Notes under the pieces: model-generated
Told to the model about the DNA's origin: nothing
Databases searched by the model: none
The model's input: the letters and a program-made list of their open reading frames with translations, nothing else
In this document: positions 9,429 through 18,059 of the stretch, one piece after another
Layout of the letters: every line of letters begins with the position of its first letter
Numbering within the stretch: position 1 is the first letter of the stretch
Translations under genes and position numbers: made by a program
Source of the DNA: Sphingorhabdus sp. EL138
GTDB lineage: Bacteria > Pseudomonadota > Alphaproteobacteria > Sphingomonadales > Sphingomonadaceae
Reading direction: 5' to 3'
Length of the DNA: 64,000 nt
NCBI RefSeq assembly: GCF_900258045.1
Contig: NZ_OGVD01000004.1
Coordinates: forward strand, 1,178,001 to 1,242,000

Positions 9429-10655
9429 ATGGATGGATTGAGAATAGGAAACTATGCGCTCGATACAGAGCTCATGATGGAATGGGGGGAAAAGATCGGC
9501 GTCGCGCTTATCATCCTCCTGCTCACATGGATCGTGGCAAAAGCCGCCAAATGGGCCTTTGCTAAGCTTGTCGACAACATCAGTTTACTGCAACGCGACA
9601 CCGGTTCAGGAGAATCCATCGGAATGTCGCTGGGCAAGATCGTTTCTTTACTCATTTGGCTCTTCGGTCTGATTGCAGTGCTTTCCACTTTTGGACTGAA
9701 CAGCGTCATCGAACCTCTGCAAACCCTACTTGATGATGTAATGGGCTTTATTCCGAACATCATCGGTGCGGGCATTATTTTCTTTGTCGGTTCGATCGTT
9801 GCGAACATTGTGAAACAGATTGTCGAAACCACGATGATGACTGTAAATCTCGACAAATGGGCCAACAAAGCTGGTGCCGAAGAAGTTACCGGTAACAGTA
9901 CAATCAGCAAGACCATTGGCACGATAGTCTATGTTCTGATCATCATTCCCATCGCCATATTGGCTCTTGATGCGCTGAACATGTCGACCATTACTGAACC
10001 GGCGACTTCGCTACTCAACACAATTTTCACCTCTATCCCGCTGGTCATCGGTGCTGCAATATTGCTTGGCATCGCCTATATGATTGCGCGCTGGGTTGGC
10101 GGTTTGATTGAAGAGGTATTGCCTGGCCTTGGTGTTGATCGTTCAGTCAATGCGCTTGGCATTCTGCCCGAGAAAACGACGGTTTCATCTGTCGTTTCCA
10201 AAATCGTGATCATTGCCATTATGCTTTTCGCAGCGATTGCAGCAACCCGTATGCTGCAATTTCCAGAACTGACCAATATCCTGAATGAAGTATTGGCGCT
10301 CGGTGGCAAGGTCATATTTGGCGGCGTGATTATCGGCCTTGGCTTCATGATCGCCAACATATTGGCACGAATCGTCGGCGGTGCATCTGAAGGCAGCATG
10401 GGCAGCCAGATCGTCAAATATGCGACCATCGTCCTGTTTGTTGCCATGGGCCTTAAATATATGGGACTTGCAGACAGCATCATCAACATGGCGTTTGGTG
10501 CACTGGTTATCGGTGGCGGAGTCGCTGCAGCCCTGGCCTTCGGGTTGGGCGGACGCGATGCAGCAGCAAAAACGCTGGAAGACATGCGTTCTGCCAAGCC
10601 CAAAGCACCAGCCGCGCGGAAACCTGCTGCACGGAAACCAGCAGCCGACAAATAA
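9429..10655 (+). CDS. Mechanosensitive-channel-like membrane protein with TM-helix repeats
   Basis: A 408-residue polytopic membrane protein with many hydrophobic helices and repeated amphipathic segments (for example FIPNIIGAGIIFFVGSIVA and SIPLVIGAAILLGIAYMIA) matching the TM_helix repeat of proteins annotated as small-conductance mechanosensitive channels. The C-terminus is Ala/Lys/Pro-rich and ends in a doubled ARKPA element. ATG 9429 is preferred because AGGGGA lies six bases upstream; ATGs at 9405 and 9423 are alternatives. A canonical MscS beta domain is not evident, so ion-channel function is inferred only. A GTTAACC site lies 45 bases upstream. A strong terminator follows. Confidence 0.78.
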   Translation: MDGLRIGNYALDTELMMEWGEKIGVALIILLLTWIVAKAAKWAFAKLVDNISLLQRDTGSGESIGMSLGKIVSLLIWLFGLIAVLSTFGLNSVIEPLQTLLDDVMGFIPNIIGAGIIFFVGSIVANIVKQIVETTMMTVNLDKWANKAGAEEVTGNSTISKTIGTIVYVLIIIPIAILALDALNMSTITEPATSLLNTIFTSIPLVIGAAILLGIAYMIARWVGGLIEEVLPGLGVDRSVNALGILPEKTTVSSVVSKIVIIAIMLFAAIAATRMLQFPELTNILNEVLALGGKVIFGGVIIGLGFMIANILARIVGGASEGSMGSQIVKYATIVLFVAMGLKYMGLADSIINMAFGALVIGGGVAAALAFGLGGRDAAAKTLEDMRSAKPKAPAARKPAARKPAADK

Positions 10656-10678
10656 ACTAACTGACTTTGAAAAAGAAC

Positions 10679-10714
10679 AAGGGCGGGTCCGGGCGGGCCG
10701 GCCCTTTTCTTTTG
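10679..10714 (+). terminator. Rho-independent terminator after the channel-like gene
   Basis: A GC-rich hairpin starts AAGGGC at 10679 and closes with GCCCTT at 10706. Inner GG/CC pairs, one G-G mismatch and one wobble surround a GGGC loop. It is followed by TTTTCTTTT and lies 24 bases after the stop at 10655. Confidence 0.75.
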
Positions 10715-10740
10715 CCAGCTTGATAGGTTAGAGATCATCC

Positions 10741-11613
10741 ATGCGGCGCTTCTCTCATTTCACCTGTGTTGACTGGTCAGGCGCGAAGACGGAGCGGCCA
10801 AATGGCATCGCGATCGCCACTATTGGGCTGGATGGGCCGCCTGCCCTTCTCCGGCCCGATCCGAGATGGTCTCGATCAGATGTGCGCGACTGGTTGCTTC
10901 GGATCGCCAGGACAAAGCAGGATATGTTGATCGGTTTTGACCTGTCGATGTCGCTACCCTTTCATGACGCTGGAAGCTATTTCCCGGAATGGAATGATAG
11001 TCCATCCAACGCCAAAGAGCTCTGGAGGTTAGTGGAACAGCATTCCACCGCTGATCAGTATCTGAATGTCCTCTCTTTCCTGGATCACCCTCAGGCAGCA
11101 CGCCATTTTCGGCACAGTCGTGACAATGTCGGTGATCTTTTCACGGGGAGCATGGGACGGCTTCGTTTGGTCGAACAGCATCAACGCGAAACCGGTCAGG
11201 CAAACAGTGCGAGTTGCTTCAATCTTGTTGGTGCAGCGCAAGTCGGAAAATCAAGTCTCACGGGTATGCGCATGTTGCACCAGTTAAGCGGTGCCATTCC
11301 GGTTTGGCCCTTTGATCCGGTGCCGGATAGCGGCCCAATGATCATCGAGATCTATACGACCATTGCTGCGCTGGCTGCTGGACTGCCCAAAGGAAAAAGC
11401 AAGATACGTGATCGTAAAGGGCTGGAAGCAGCGCTGCGCACCCTAGGAATGCCATTGCCTGCTAAATTGGACCGCTATGATGATCACAGCACCGATGCTC
11501 TGATAACTGCGGCCTGGATGAAAAATGCCAGTAAAGATACAAAGCTGTGGCACCCGCCGAAGCTGACAGATGAAATAGCACAAAAAGAGGGCTGGACCTT
11601 TGGTGTTTTTTGA
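10741..11613 (+). CDS. DUF429-like protein with predicted RNase H fold
   Basis: A 290-residue protein not assigned to a characterised family. Its acidic residues are spaced like the RNase H-fold DUF429 group: Asp11 in VDWSGA on strand 1, Asp67 in IGFDLS, Glu203 in IIEIYTT, and Asp252 in a final helix (STDALITAAW). This pattern suggests metal-dependent phosphodiester cleavage, but that is inference. No signal peptide or membrane segment is seen. It stands alone between a terminator and tRNA-Thr, 41 bases upstream of the tRNA. Confidence 0.65.
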   Translation: MRRFSHFTCVDWSGAKTERPNGIAIATIGLDGPPALLRPDPRWSRSDVRDWLLRIARTKQDMLIGFDLSMSLPFHDAGSYFPEWNDSPSNAKELWRLVEQHSTADQYLNVLSFLDHPQAARHFRHSRDNVGDLFTGSMGRLRLVEQHQRETGQANSASCFNLVGAAQVGKSSLTGMRMLHQLSGAIPVWPFDPVPDSGPMIIEIYTTIAALAAGLPKGKSKIRDRKGLEAALRTLGMPLPAKLDRYDDHSTDALITAAWMKNASKDTKLWHPPKLTDEIAQKEGWTFGVF

Positions 11614-11654
11614 AGCAAAGAGCGCTCGTTCGTGGCTACAGCCATCAAACCAGC

Positions 11655-11730
11655 GCCGAATTAGCTCAGCTGGTAGAGCAACCGCCTTGTAAGCGGTAGG
11701 TCATCCGTTCGAGTCGGATATTCGGCACCA
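11655..11730 (+). tRNA. tRNA-Thr(UGU)
   Basis: A 76-nt cloverleaf. The acceptor stem GCCGAAT pairs with ATTCGGC and is followed by A and an encoded CCA. The D arm has AGCTCAGCTGGTAGAGC, the anticodon stem ACCGC/GCGGT encloses loop CTTGTAA with anticodon TGT, and the T arm contains GTTCGAGTC. It reads ACA. Confidence 0.96.
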
Positions 11731-11775
11731 TTTTTGCGGACCAAAGTTCGTCCGGGGGACGAACGCCCGCAAAAA
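11731..11775. repeat. Long dyad symmetry directly after tRNA-Thr
   Basis: An inverted repeat abuts the tRNA CCA end. The outer arms TTTTTGCGG (11731-11739) and CCGCAAAAA (11767-11775) and the inner arms GTTCGTCC (11746-11753) and GGACGAAC (11757-11764) enclose a GGG loop. It lacks a T tract after the stem, so it is not a canonical terminator; it may help end tRNA transcription or aid 3' processing. Confidence 0.55.
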
Positions 11776-11900
11776 TCCTGCAGCGCAAGCAAGGGTGGCT
11801 GCAAATAACAGTAACGGCCGCCAATGCCTCGTGAGTTGCCTAACCAAGGCCCTCAAAATCTTTCGCCAGATTGAGGATACGCAACCTAGCCGACTCCAAC

Positions 11901-11932
11901 AAAAAAGCCCCGCCAGTCTCCCGGCAGGGCTT
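11901..11932 (-). terminator. Rho-independent terminator of the first TonB-dependent receptor
   Basis: Read on the minus strand, AAGCCCTGCC and GGCGGGGCTT form a ten-pair stem with one wobble and an eight-base loop, followed by a run of T. It begins 23 bases past the receptor stop at 11955. It differs from the terminator at 15043-15075 by a single base in the loop. Confidence 0.88.
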
Positions 11933-11954
11933 CTTCTCCCACGTGACGATCTCT

Positions 11955-14870
11955 TTAGAACTTGATGCCAGCTGCAATACCATAACGGCGCGGGTCCAGC
12001 GTGAAGATATTCGTGAACAATCCCGAAGATGCGTCAGTCAAATACTGACCCGTAATCGAGTTACTGTCGAAGATATTCTGAACAAATGCCCGAACAAACC
12101 ACTTATCATCGGTACCATTTAACTGCAGCGATGCGTTTGCCTGTGTAAAGCCCTCAATCTTGTTCACATTTCCGTTGAAAATACTCGCCGTTTGATCACC
12201 TGTATAGGCAACATCGACACGAGGTACTAACGACCAACCGCTATCAAAGTTATGCGTATACTGCACCCCTGCCGACACCTTGACATTGGGTGCCTGTGGC
12301 AGATCATTGCCGCGCAAATTGACCTGCACACCCGGGCTAAGTACTTCAACGGCCCCTGCGCCAACCGTTGGAGCAAGAGCATCCAATATGCCACAGAAAC
12401 TGAATGCCCCGGTTGATGCGATACCGCCGTCAGCCGGGAATGGAGCTGTGCCCTGGAGGTTCGCACCGGGTTGAATTTCCAACCCAGGGCTTGTGGGATC
12501 CAGATCAAGGCCACCATTTATCAGCGTATTTACCGTATTTACGTAACCGTTTGCAGTCGCTGCATCACCCGCAGTGGTTGGTATGACCGCACAATTGGCG
12601 CCGTTCGAAATATCCTTGATGATAACGGCGTCTGCACGTCCACCACCTGGGTCCCGCGGATTGCTGAAGAACTGATCACCCTTAACCTTGGTATTCAGAT
12701 AGCTGAAACCGAGGTTAATCAACCAATCCGGATCGGGTCTTAGAAAACCTTCTATTTCAACACCATAAATATCAGCATCAATTGTATCGTTGACCGCTGT
12801 TCGAGCGATAATACGGCTCAACTGCAGGTCCTTATATTTATAGTAGAAGGCCGTCAGATTGAGTTGGAGAGCACCATCGGCAAATGTATTTTTCGAACCG
12901 ATTTCAAAGGCATCAATCTGCTCGGGAGCGAATGATTCAGGAACTTCAAAAATCGGCTGCAAAGGTGGATTTATGCCACCGGACTTGTAGCCGCGCGAGT
13001 AAGAGGCATAGATCAGATTGTCATCCGTGAACTGCCAGTCAATCACGAAGCGCCCGGTTATCTCGTCAAAGGCAACACTCCGCTGCTGCACAATCTGATT
13101 GCCCGGCGTACCCGGATCGGCATCAAATCCGCCAACAAATGGCGAAGTAAACGCATCTGTTGTTTGGCCAAATGGTACAAGGAAGCTCGCCAGGGTAGAT
13201 CTTGCTTCGACAAATTTCTTGTCATTATTGTAGCGCAGGCCGCCCGTGAGCTTCAAATTGTCGGTGACATCGAAATAGACTTCACCAAAAATGCCGTAGG
13301 ATTCGAGTTCGAATTCCCGAGTGTTGTTGCGGAAATAAGGTGTTCCAAGGAAACCACCATTGGAAGCGCCCAGGATACCGGCGATATAGTCAATAGCGAA
13401 GGTATTCACATAATAGCTGTTCTGGCCGAGATTATTCTCGGCATAGATACCACCCAGAAGGAAATTGAATGGTCCGTCCAGATCGCTGCTTATGATGCCT
13501 TCTATAGACCAGCTAGTATTGTCCTGATTGGAACGATCAAGTGAGATTGGCGTATCAGCACAAATACGGTTACCGCCAAAAGAACCGAGCCCAATTGTGT
13601 CTGTATCCGACGTACATAACTGGTTACCGGATGTCACAGCATTTAGAACCGGCGCAAAGGCTTCGAAAGGCCCCCCAACGCCAGAAAGTGCGCCCAAGGT
13701 TGCCAATGTAGGATCAATGGTAGTCCGCGACAGAACTGAGAGGTTATAATCTTGACGGGAGTCAACCTCTGTTTCCTGATACAGACCGGTTATGGATACC
13801 TGGATCGGTCCAAAATCATGTTCAATATGCGCCTGCAATTGTAACTCGTCGGTAAAATATTCAGGATTGAAGTCAGTATTGACCGTCCGGACATCATTAG
13901 GTTCAGTGAAGTTGGCGTGACCATTGGAATTCGGGTCATAAATGCTGCCAAGTCCCAATGTAGCAAAACCAGCACCACCTTGTGAGGCCAAAAACTCCCT
14001 AGAACTCAATGTGCCTGTGAATGTCGCGTTGGTATTGACCTTGCCGAAGTCTAGGCGATTGTTGAGACAACCCAAAACACCTGTTGGGTCCGTCTGACAT
14101 TTTTGTTTCTGGATCCGCAGGCGGTCATCATCCTCACGGAAATAATAACCCATAAGGTTTACAGTGGTGTCTGGCGTTGGTTCCCATTTGATGGACCCAC
14201 GCACTGCATACATGTCACGACCATCAATGTCGGAGCCATCAAACAAGTTAGTCGTATAGCCATCACGGTTCAGATAAAAACCGGCAGCACGGAATGCCAG
14301 TGTATCACCCAGTGGTATATTGACCATGCCTTTGACTTTTACGGACTGGAAATTGCCATATTCACCCTCCAGCGATGCAGCAAATTCACCCAACTCTGGT
14401 TTCGCTGTAACAACGTTGACCACACCAGATGTTGCGTTCCGGCCAAACAAGGTGCCCTGCGGACCACGCAAGACCTCTACCCGTTCGAGATCGAAATATT
14501 CTGTTTCGAACAGGCGCGTATTGAACAACGGGGCATCGTTCAAGTGGATGGCAGTCGCAGAATCACACGTCACACCGACGCAAAGATCGCCGATGCCGCG
14601 AATCGTGAAGCTCGATGCGGTAAAGTTACTTTTCGTGAAAGAGACGTTAGGCAGCGTTAACTGTAGATCTGATGCATTTTCAATTTGCTGTGCTTCCAGG
14701 GCTTCGGAATCGAAAGCCGAAACGGCAATTGGCACCTCCTGAAGGCTTTGTGCCTGACGCTGTGCCGTCACGATAATGACGTTGTCATCAACATCGCTAT
14801 CGGCTTGTGCCCATGCTGGTGAAGCCACTGCAGTTATAGCTGTGGCGGCTAACAGTAACGATTTACGCAT
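11955..14870 (-). CDS. TonB-dependent outer-membrane receptor
   Basis: A 971-residue TonB-dependent transporter that imports ligands across the outer membrane with energy from TonB-ExbBD. A signal peptide ends near PAWAQ (residue 22). DDNVIIVTAQR is a TonB-box-like element, and the plug domain contains ERVEVLRGPQGTLFGRNATSGVVNVVT. The rest is a 22-strand barrel ending in a terminal KF. Unusually, it has at least four spaced cysteine pairs (near 97/102, 258/268, 419/437 and 761/827), probably disulfides in plug and extracellular loops. The ligand is unknown; no TonB, siderophore or sugar genes are adjacent. Confidence 0.92.
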   Translation of the reverse strand: MRKSLLLAATAITAVASPAWAQADSDVDDNVIIVTAQRQAQSLQEVPIAVSAFDSEALEAQQIENASDLQLTLPNVSFTKSNFTASSFTIRGIGDLCVGVTCDSATAIHLNDAPLFNTRLFETEYFDLERVEVLRGPQGTLFGRNATSGVVNVVTAKPELGEFAASLEGEYGNFQSVKVKGMVNIPLGDTLAFRAAGFYLNRDGYTTNLFDGSDIDGRDMYAVRGSIKWEPTPDTTVNLMGYYFREDDDRLRIQKQKCQTDPTGVLGCLNNRLDFGKVNTNATFTGTLSSREFLASQGGAGFATLGLGSIYDPNSNGHANFTEPNDVRTVNTDFNPEYFTDELQLQAHIEHDFGPIQVSITGLYQETEVDSRQDYNLSVLSRTTIDPTLATLGALSGVGGPFEAFAPVLNAVTSGNQLCTSDTDTIGLGSFGGNRICADTPISLDRSNQDNTSWSIEGIISSDLDGPFNFLLGGIYAENNLGQNSYYVNTFAIDYIAGILGASNGGFLGTPYFRNNTREFELESYGIFGEVYFDVTDNLKLTGGLRYNNDKKFVEARSTLASFLVPFGQTTDAFTSPFVGGFDADPGTPGNQIVQQRSVAFDEITGRFVIDWQFTDDNLIYASYSRGYKSGGINPPLQPIFEVPESFAPEQIDAFEIGSKNTFADGALQLNLTAFYYKYKDLQLSRIIARTAVNDTIDADIYGVEIEGFLRPDPDWLINLGFSYLNTKVKGDQFFSNPRDPGGGRADAVIIKDISNGANCAVIPTTAGDAATANGYVNTVNTLINGGLDLDPTSPGLEIQPGANLQGTAPFPADGGIASTGAFSFCGILDALAPTVGAGAVEVLSPGVQVNLRGNDLPQAPNVKVSAGVQYTHNFDSGWSLVPRVDVAYTGDQTASIFNGNVNKIEGFTQANASLQLNGTDDKWFVRAFVQNIFDSNSITGQYLTDASSGLFTNIFTLDPRRYGIAAGIKF

Positions 14871-14947
14871 TTTTCTCTCCCAATCCCGATTTATTTTTCC
14901 GGAGAGTGTAGCTTTTACTCATCCCCCCAGATGCGCCGATCTTCAAC

Positions 14948-14961
14948 TAATCGATCGATTA
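14948..14961. promoter_or_regulatory. Perfect palindrome upstream of the TonB-dependent receptor
   Basis: TAATCGATCGATTA is a perfect 14-base palindrome about 78 bp upstream of the receptor start at 14870. It may be an operator for a dimeric regulator. No match to the Fur consensus is evident, and none of the regulators in this window is known to bind it. Confidence 0.35.
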
Positions 14962-15042
14962 AGTCCAGACTGAAATAAAAAAAATGCACCAGTGCGTTAC
15001 ATTTTTGCACCTTTATTGCTGAAGTAACTTGAAATCAGTCAC

Positions 15043-15075
15043 AAAAAAAGCCCCGCCAGTTTCCCGGCAGGGCTT
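15043..15075 (-). terminator. Rho-independent terminator of the second TonB-dependent receptor
   Basis: The same ten-pair hairpin as at 11901-11932, with one loop base changed and a seven-base T tract on the minus strand. It begins 26 bases after the receptor stop at 15101. Confidence 0.88.
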
Positions 15076-15100
15076 GAATTTTTAACGAAATTGGCTTCGA

Positions 15101-17683
15101 TTAGAACTTGAAGCGAACAACACCGCCATATGTGCGCGGCGCGCTTGGGTAACCGGAAACCGTCCCCGATTGTGCAACACCATCGAATACGGTCGAAATA
15201 TACCGATCGTCGAATAGGTTGCGGCCATACACACCAACTTCTAGACCATTGTCGAGAGCAAGCGTCATCGAAGCATTTACGAGATTAACTTCGCGGCGGA
15301 AGATCTCGGTATTCCCCACAGCCGTATTGAATGTCGGCAGACCGTTATTGATGTCGGTGTTGCTCTCGTGATTGTAATCCACACGAGTGATCAGACGATT
15401 GCCCGAACCACCGAATTCATGTGTGTATGTCGCCGAGGTTGCAATACTCCAAGCCGGAATGCCACCAGGACGCTGACCGGTGAGATCGCCCAGCACACTA
15501 CCTGGAAAATCATCAAACAGCGGATCAAGGTGGGTCGCTGCGAATGTAAATATCAATCCATCGGTCGGCTGAACGTTAACGTCCAGCTCAAAACCACGGA
15601 CTGACTGCTCACCGGCGTTACGCAGCGCAAAACCGGTTCCGGTGAACGCAAAACTTTGGAAGCCCTCAATCGTCTGGTCGAACAGCGCGAGGTTAACACC
15701 AATTCCAGGCCATTTGGCTTTGATGCCGACTTCATAGACTTCGGCTTCTTCTGGGCCAGCAAAGCGCGAACCAGAGACCAAATTTGGCAATGCCAGACCA
15801 GCATCGAGGATCGGCGATGACGGAGCGGCGAAGGTTGAGCCTCCCGGCCCTGCGACGAAGTCGTCATTTGACGGGCGGCTATCACGCGAGAGGTTGACCG
15901 AGCTCGCCTTAAAGCCGGTCGCATAGCTGGCATAGACGTTCACTTCCGGAGAAATCTCGTATGAAGCGCGCAGCAAATAGGTGAACTTATCATCCCTTGT
16001 CCGGCCATCTTCGACCGCGTTTGGAATGGTCAAGAATGGTGGCTGGAACTGGAATCCGGCCAGACCGATCAGCTGATTACAGTTTGGCGCCGGCGTGGCA
16101 GCGGTACATGGCGTGGTTGCCACTGCGAGCAGAGCTGCCTGGTTTGCAGCCGGCAGTGCTTGAAATTGGTCACGTGTCGTGACGGCACCTGCGGTTGCGC
16201 CCGTAATGAATGCATCAACCAGATTGACCTGACCGAGCGGATCGAAAGACTGCTGCGCAAGCGCAAAGTCCTTTGAATCGTCGGTGTAGTTGAACCCGCC
16301 GGTGAACACCAACCCGTCAACTGGTTCGAAATCAACCGTACCGAAAATCGACCATGAGGTGTTATCCATGCTGAACTGCTCAGAAGTCAGCAAAGGCGTG
16401 GTAAAGATACTCTCTTGTGGCAAGCCAAGAGCAGCTTCCACTCCGTTAAACACTGAAGGCAGGCCAGCCAGCACATCAGCGGGGTTTCCGCCAGCGAGAA
16501 TTTCGAACACGTCACGGATATCGCTTCCGTTTTGAATCGCGCTGTCTTGCGAGATGGATTCATCGAAATAGTAACCACCAAGCAAGAAGTTGATCGGACC
16601 GTCAAAATCAGAAGTGATCCGGATTTCCTGAGTGAAGGTTTCGACATCCTGATCACGCGTTTCGGTCGCAAGGGAAGCACTGGTGTAGTCAATATCTGAC
16701 AGGAAGAAGTTCTTCAGTTCACGATAAGAGGTGATTGACGTAACTGAGATCGGACCGGTGTCCCAATCGACTTGTATCGAACCGCCATAATTGTCGACTT
16801 CGTTGGTTGGCACAAAGTTTAGGAACGCTTCATCGCTAAAGAAATCAGTGTTCAACTGTCCGCCCACTGCATTGATCGCGGCGGTAACCGGCCCGGAAAC
16901 AACCGTGGCCACCTGACAGCAAACCTCGTCGATACGAGAATAATCGGCGATTGCACGAATACGTAAATCTGGAGTTGCCTCGATCAACAACTGTCCACGT
17001 GCGGACCAACGGTTGCGATCATTTTGTTCTTCATCAAGATTGACGATGTTGGAGTAACCGTCACGACGGTTGTAGCTGCCGTCGACAGAGAAGGCGATGT
17101 TTTCGGTGATAGGGCCGGTTACATCAGCCTTAAGGACGACCGAATTGAAATTACCATAGCTGGCTTCCACCGCACCGCCGAATTCAAATTGTGGCTCACG
17201 CGTGATCACGGAAATTACGCCTGCTGATGCATTCTTACCGAACAGTGTTGATTGCGGCCCGTTCAGCACCTCAATGCGCTGAACGTTGGGAAGATCTGAC
17301 AGAGCAGCAGCCGAGCGTGAACGAAACACGCCGTCAATGAAAACGCCGACCGATGGCTCAATGCCGAAGTTGTTGTCGCCGTTGCCGAAACCGCGAATGA
17401 TGAACGTAGACGCCGAAGAGGTCTGCAGCTGACTGACGCGCAGCGAAGGAGCAACCGTCTGCAGGTCGAGTACGTCGCGAATTTGCGCGGCTTCAAGCGT
17501 TTCACCGGTTGTCACAGAAACCGAAATCGGAATTTCTTGCAACGTTTGTTCACGCTTGGTCGCGGTCACGATAATGACATTGTCATCAACCGTTTCTTCT
17601 TCCTGAACGTCCTGCGCATATGCAGGCACAGCGGACATTAGGCCACCAATTGCGGTAGCGGTCAAAAACTTGGTTATTTTCAT
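15101..17683 (-). CDS. TonB-dependent outer-membrane receptor
   Basis: An 860-residue TonB-dependent transporter. A signal peptide ends at about VPAYAQ (residue 24), followed by the TonB-box-like DDNVIIVTATKREQ, which is nearly the same as in the neighbouring receptor. The plug has FIIRGFGNGDNNFGIEPSVGVFIDGVFRSRSAAALSDL-type residues (only motif parts are used here) and the conserved RIEVLNGPQSTLFGKNASAG. The barrel ends with a terminal VVRFKF. Plug and barrel resemble receptors for complex organic ligands in sphingomonads, but the ligand is unknown. The paralogous receptor lies 230 bp downstream, each with its own terminator, so they form separate transcripts. Confidence 0.93.
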   Translation of the reverse strand: MKITKFLTATAIGGLMSAVPAYAQDVQEEETVDDNVIIVTATKREQTLQEIPISVSVTTGETLEAAQIRDVLDLQTVAPSLRVSQLQTSSASTFIIRGFGNGDNNFGIEPSVGVFIDGVFRSRSAAALSDLPNVQRIEVLNGPQSTLFGKNASAGVISVITREPQFEFGGAVEASYGNFNSVVLKADVTGPITENIAFSVDGSYNRRDGYSNIVNLDEEQNDRNRWSARGQLLIEATPDLRIRAIADYSRIDEVCCQVATVVSGPVTAAINAVGGQLNTDFFSDEAFLNFVPTNEVDNYGGSIQVDWDTGPISVTSITSYRELKNFFLSDIDYTSASLATETRDQDVETFTQEIRITSDFDGPINFLLGGYYFDESISQDSAIQNGSDIRDVFEILAGGNPADVLAGLPSVFNGVEAALGLPQESIFTTPLLTSEQFSMDNTSWSIFGTVDFEPVDGLVFTGGFNYTDDSKDFALAQQSFDPLGQVNLVDAFITGATAGAVTTRDQFQALPAANQAALLAVATTPCTAATPAPNCNQLIGLAGFQFQPPFLTIPNAVEDGRTRDDKFTYLLRASYEISPEVNVYASYATGFKASSVNLSRDSRPSNDDFVAGPGGSTFAAPSSPILDAGLALPNLVSGSRFAGPEEAEVYEVGIKAKWPGIGVNLALFDQTIEGFQSFAFTGTGFALRNAGEQSVRGFELDVNVQPTDGLIFTFAATHLDPLFDDFPGSVLGDLTGQRPGGIPAWSIATSATYTHEFGGSGNRLITRVDYNHESNTDINNGLPTFNTAVGNTEIFRREVNLVNASMTLALDNGLEVGVYGRNLFDDRYISTVFDGVAQSGTVSGYPSAPRTYGGVVRFKF

Positions 17684-17757
17684 GATATACTCCTGAGACC
17701 CCTAAATTTGTGTGGGGTTCTTTCAAACGAAAGTTGCCCTCCAACTATCGACCCCAT

Positions 17758-17785
17758 TGGTAGAAATACTAAGATAAGTCTACCA
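17758..17785. promoter_or_regulatory. Inverted repeat upstream of the second TonB-dependent receptor
   Basis: Arms TGGTAGA (17758-17764) and TCTACCA (17779-17785) are separated by 14 bases, about 75 bp upstream of the receptor start. The spacing could suit a regulator site or a leader hairpin. The function is speculative. Confidence 0.3.
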
Positions 17786-17880
17786 TTTCCGACGGTTTAC
17801 AGCGGAGTAAGTATGATTATTGTGATGAAGTCCGTCAAAACGTTGCAGCAAAGCAACAAAGCCGTTGAATTTGTAAGTGA

Positions 17881-17965
17881 TGGTGCCCCTGGTCCGACTC
17901 GAACGGACACTCCTTGCGGAACTCGATTTTGAGTCGAGCGCGTCTACCAATTCCACCACAGGGGC
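17881..17965 (-). tRNA. tRNA-Leu(CAA)
   Basis: An 85-nt class II tRNA on the minus strand. The acceptor stem GCCCCTG pairs with CAGGGGC, then A and an encoded CCA. The D arm contains GGTAGACGC, the anticodon stem CTCGA/TCGAG encloses loop CTCAAAA (anticodon CAA), and there is a long variable arm and a GTTCGAGTC T loop. It reads UUG. Confidence 0.95.
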
Positions 17966-18059
17966 TGATTTGCATTGCCGCAGACTGGCACTTGCGAAAT
18001 CGTCGCCCTGTTAGCGAAGTATAATTTTGCTGGCAACCCTCTGTGTGCCCGTTTCCTCG

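Noticed and set aside
10615-10650. Short repeated ARKPA units at the end of the channel-like protein, considered as a CRISPR or tandem-repeat locus
   Set aside because: Only two copies, in frame inside a coding sequence; no spacer pattern.
11655-11775. tRNA-Thr plus dyad as a phage or island attachment site
   Set aside because: No integrase, no direct repeat of the tRNA end and no change in gene type are visible nearby.
11871-12122. An 83-residue plus-strand frame over the 3' end of the TonB receptor
   Set aside because: It lies across the terminator and antisense to conserved receptor coding sequence; no family resemblance or ribosome site.
14103-14660. A 185-residue plus-strand frame antisense to the first TonB receptor
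   Set aside because: The opposite strand encodes clear plug-domain motifs; this frame has no recognisable domain.
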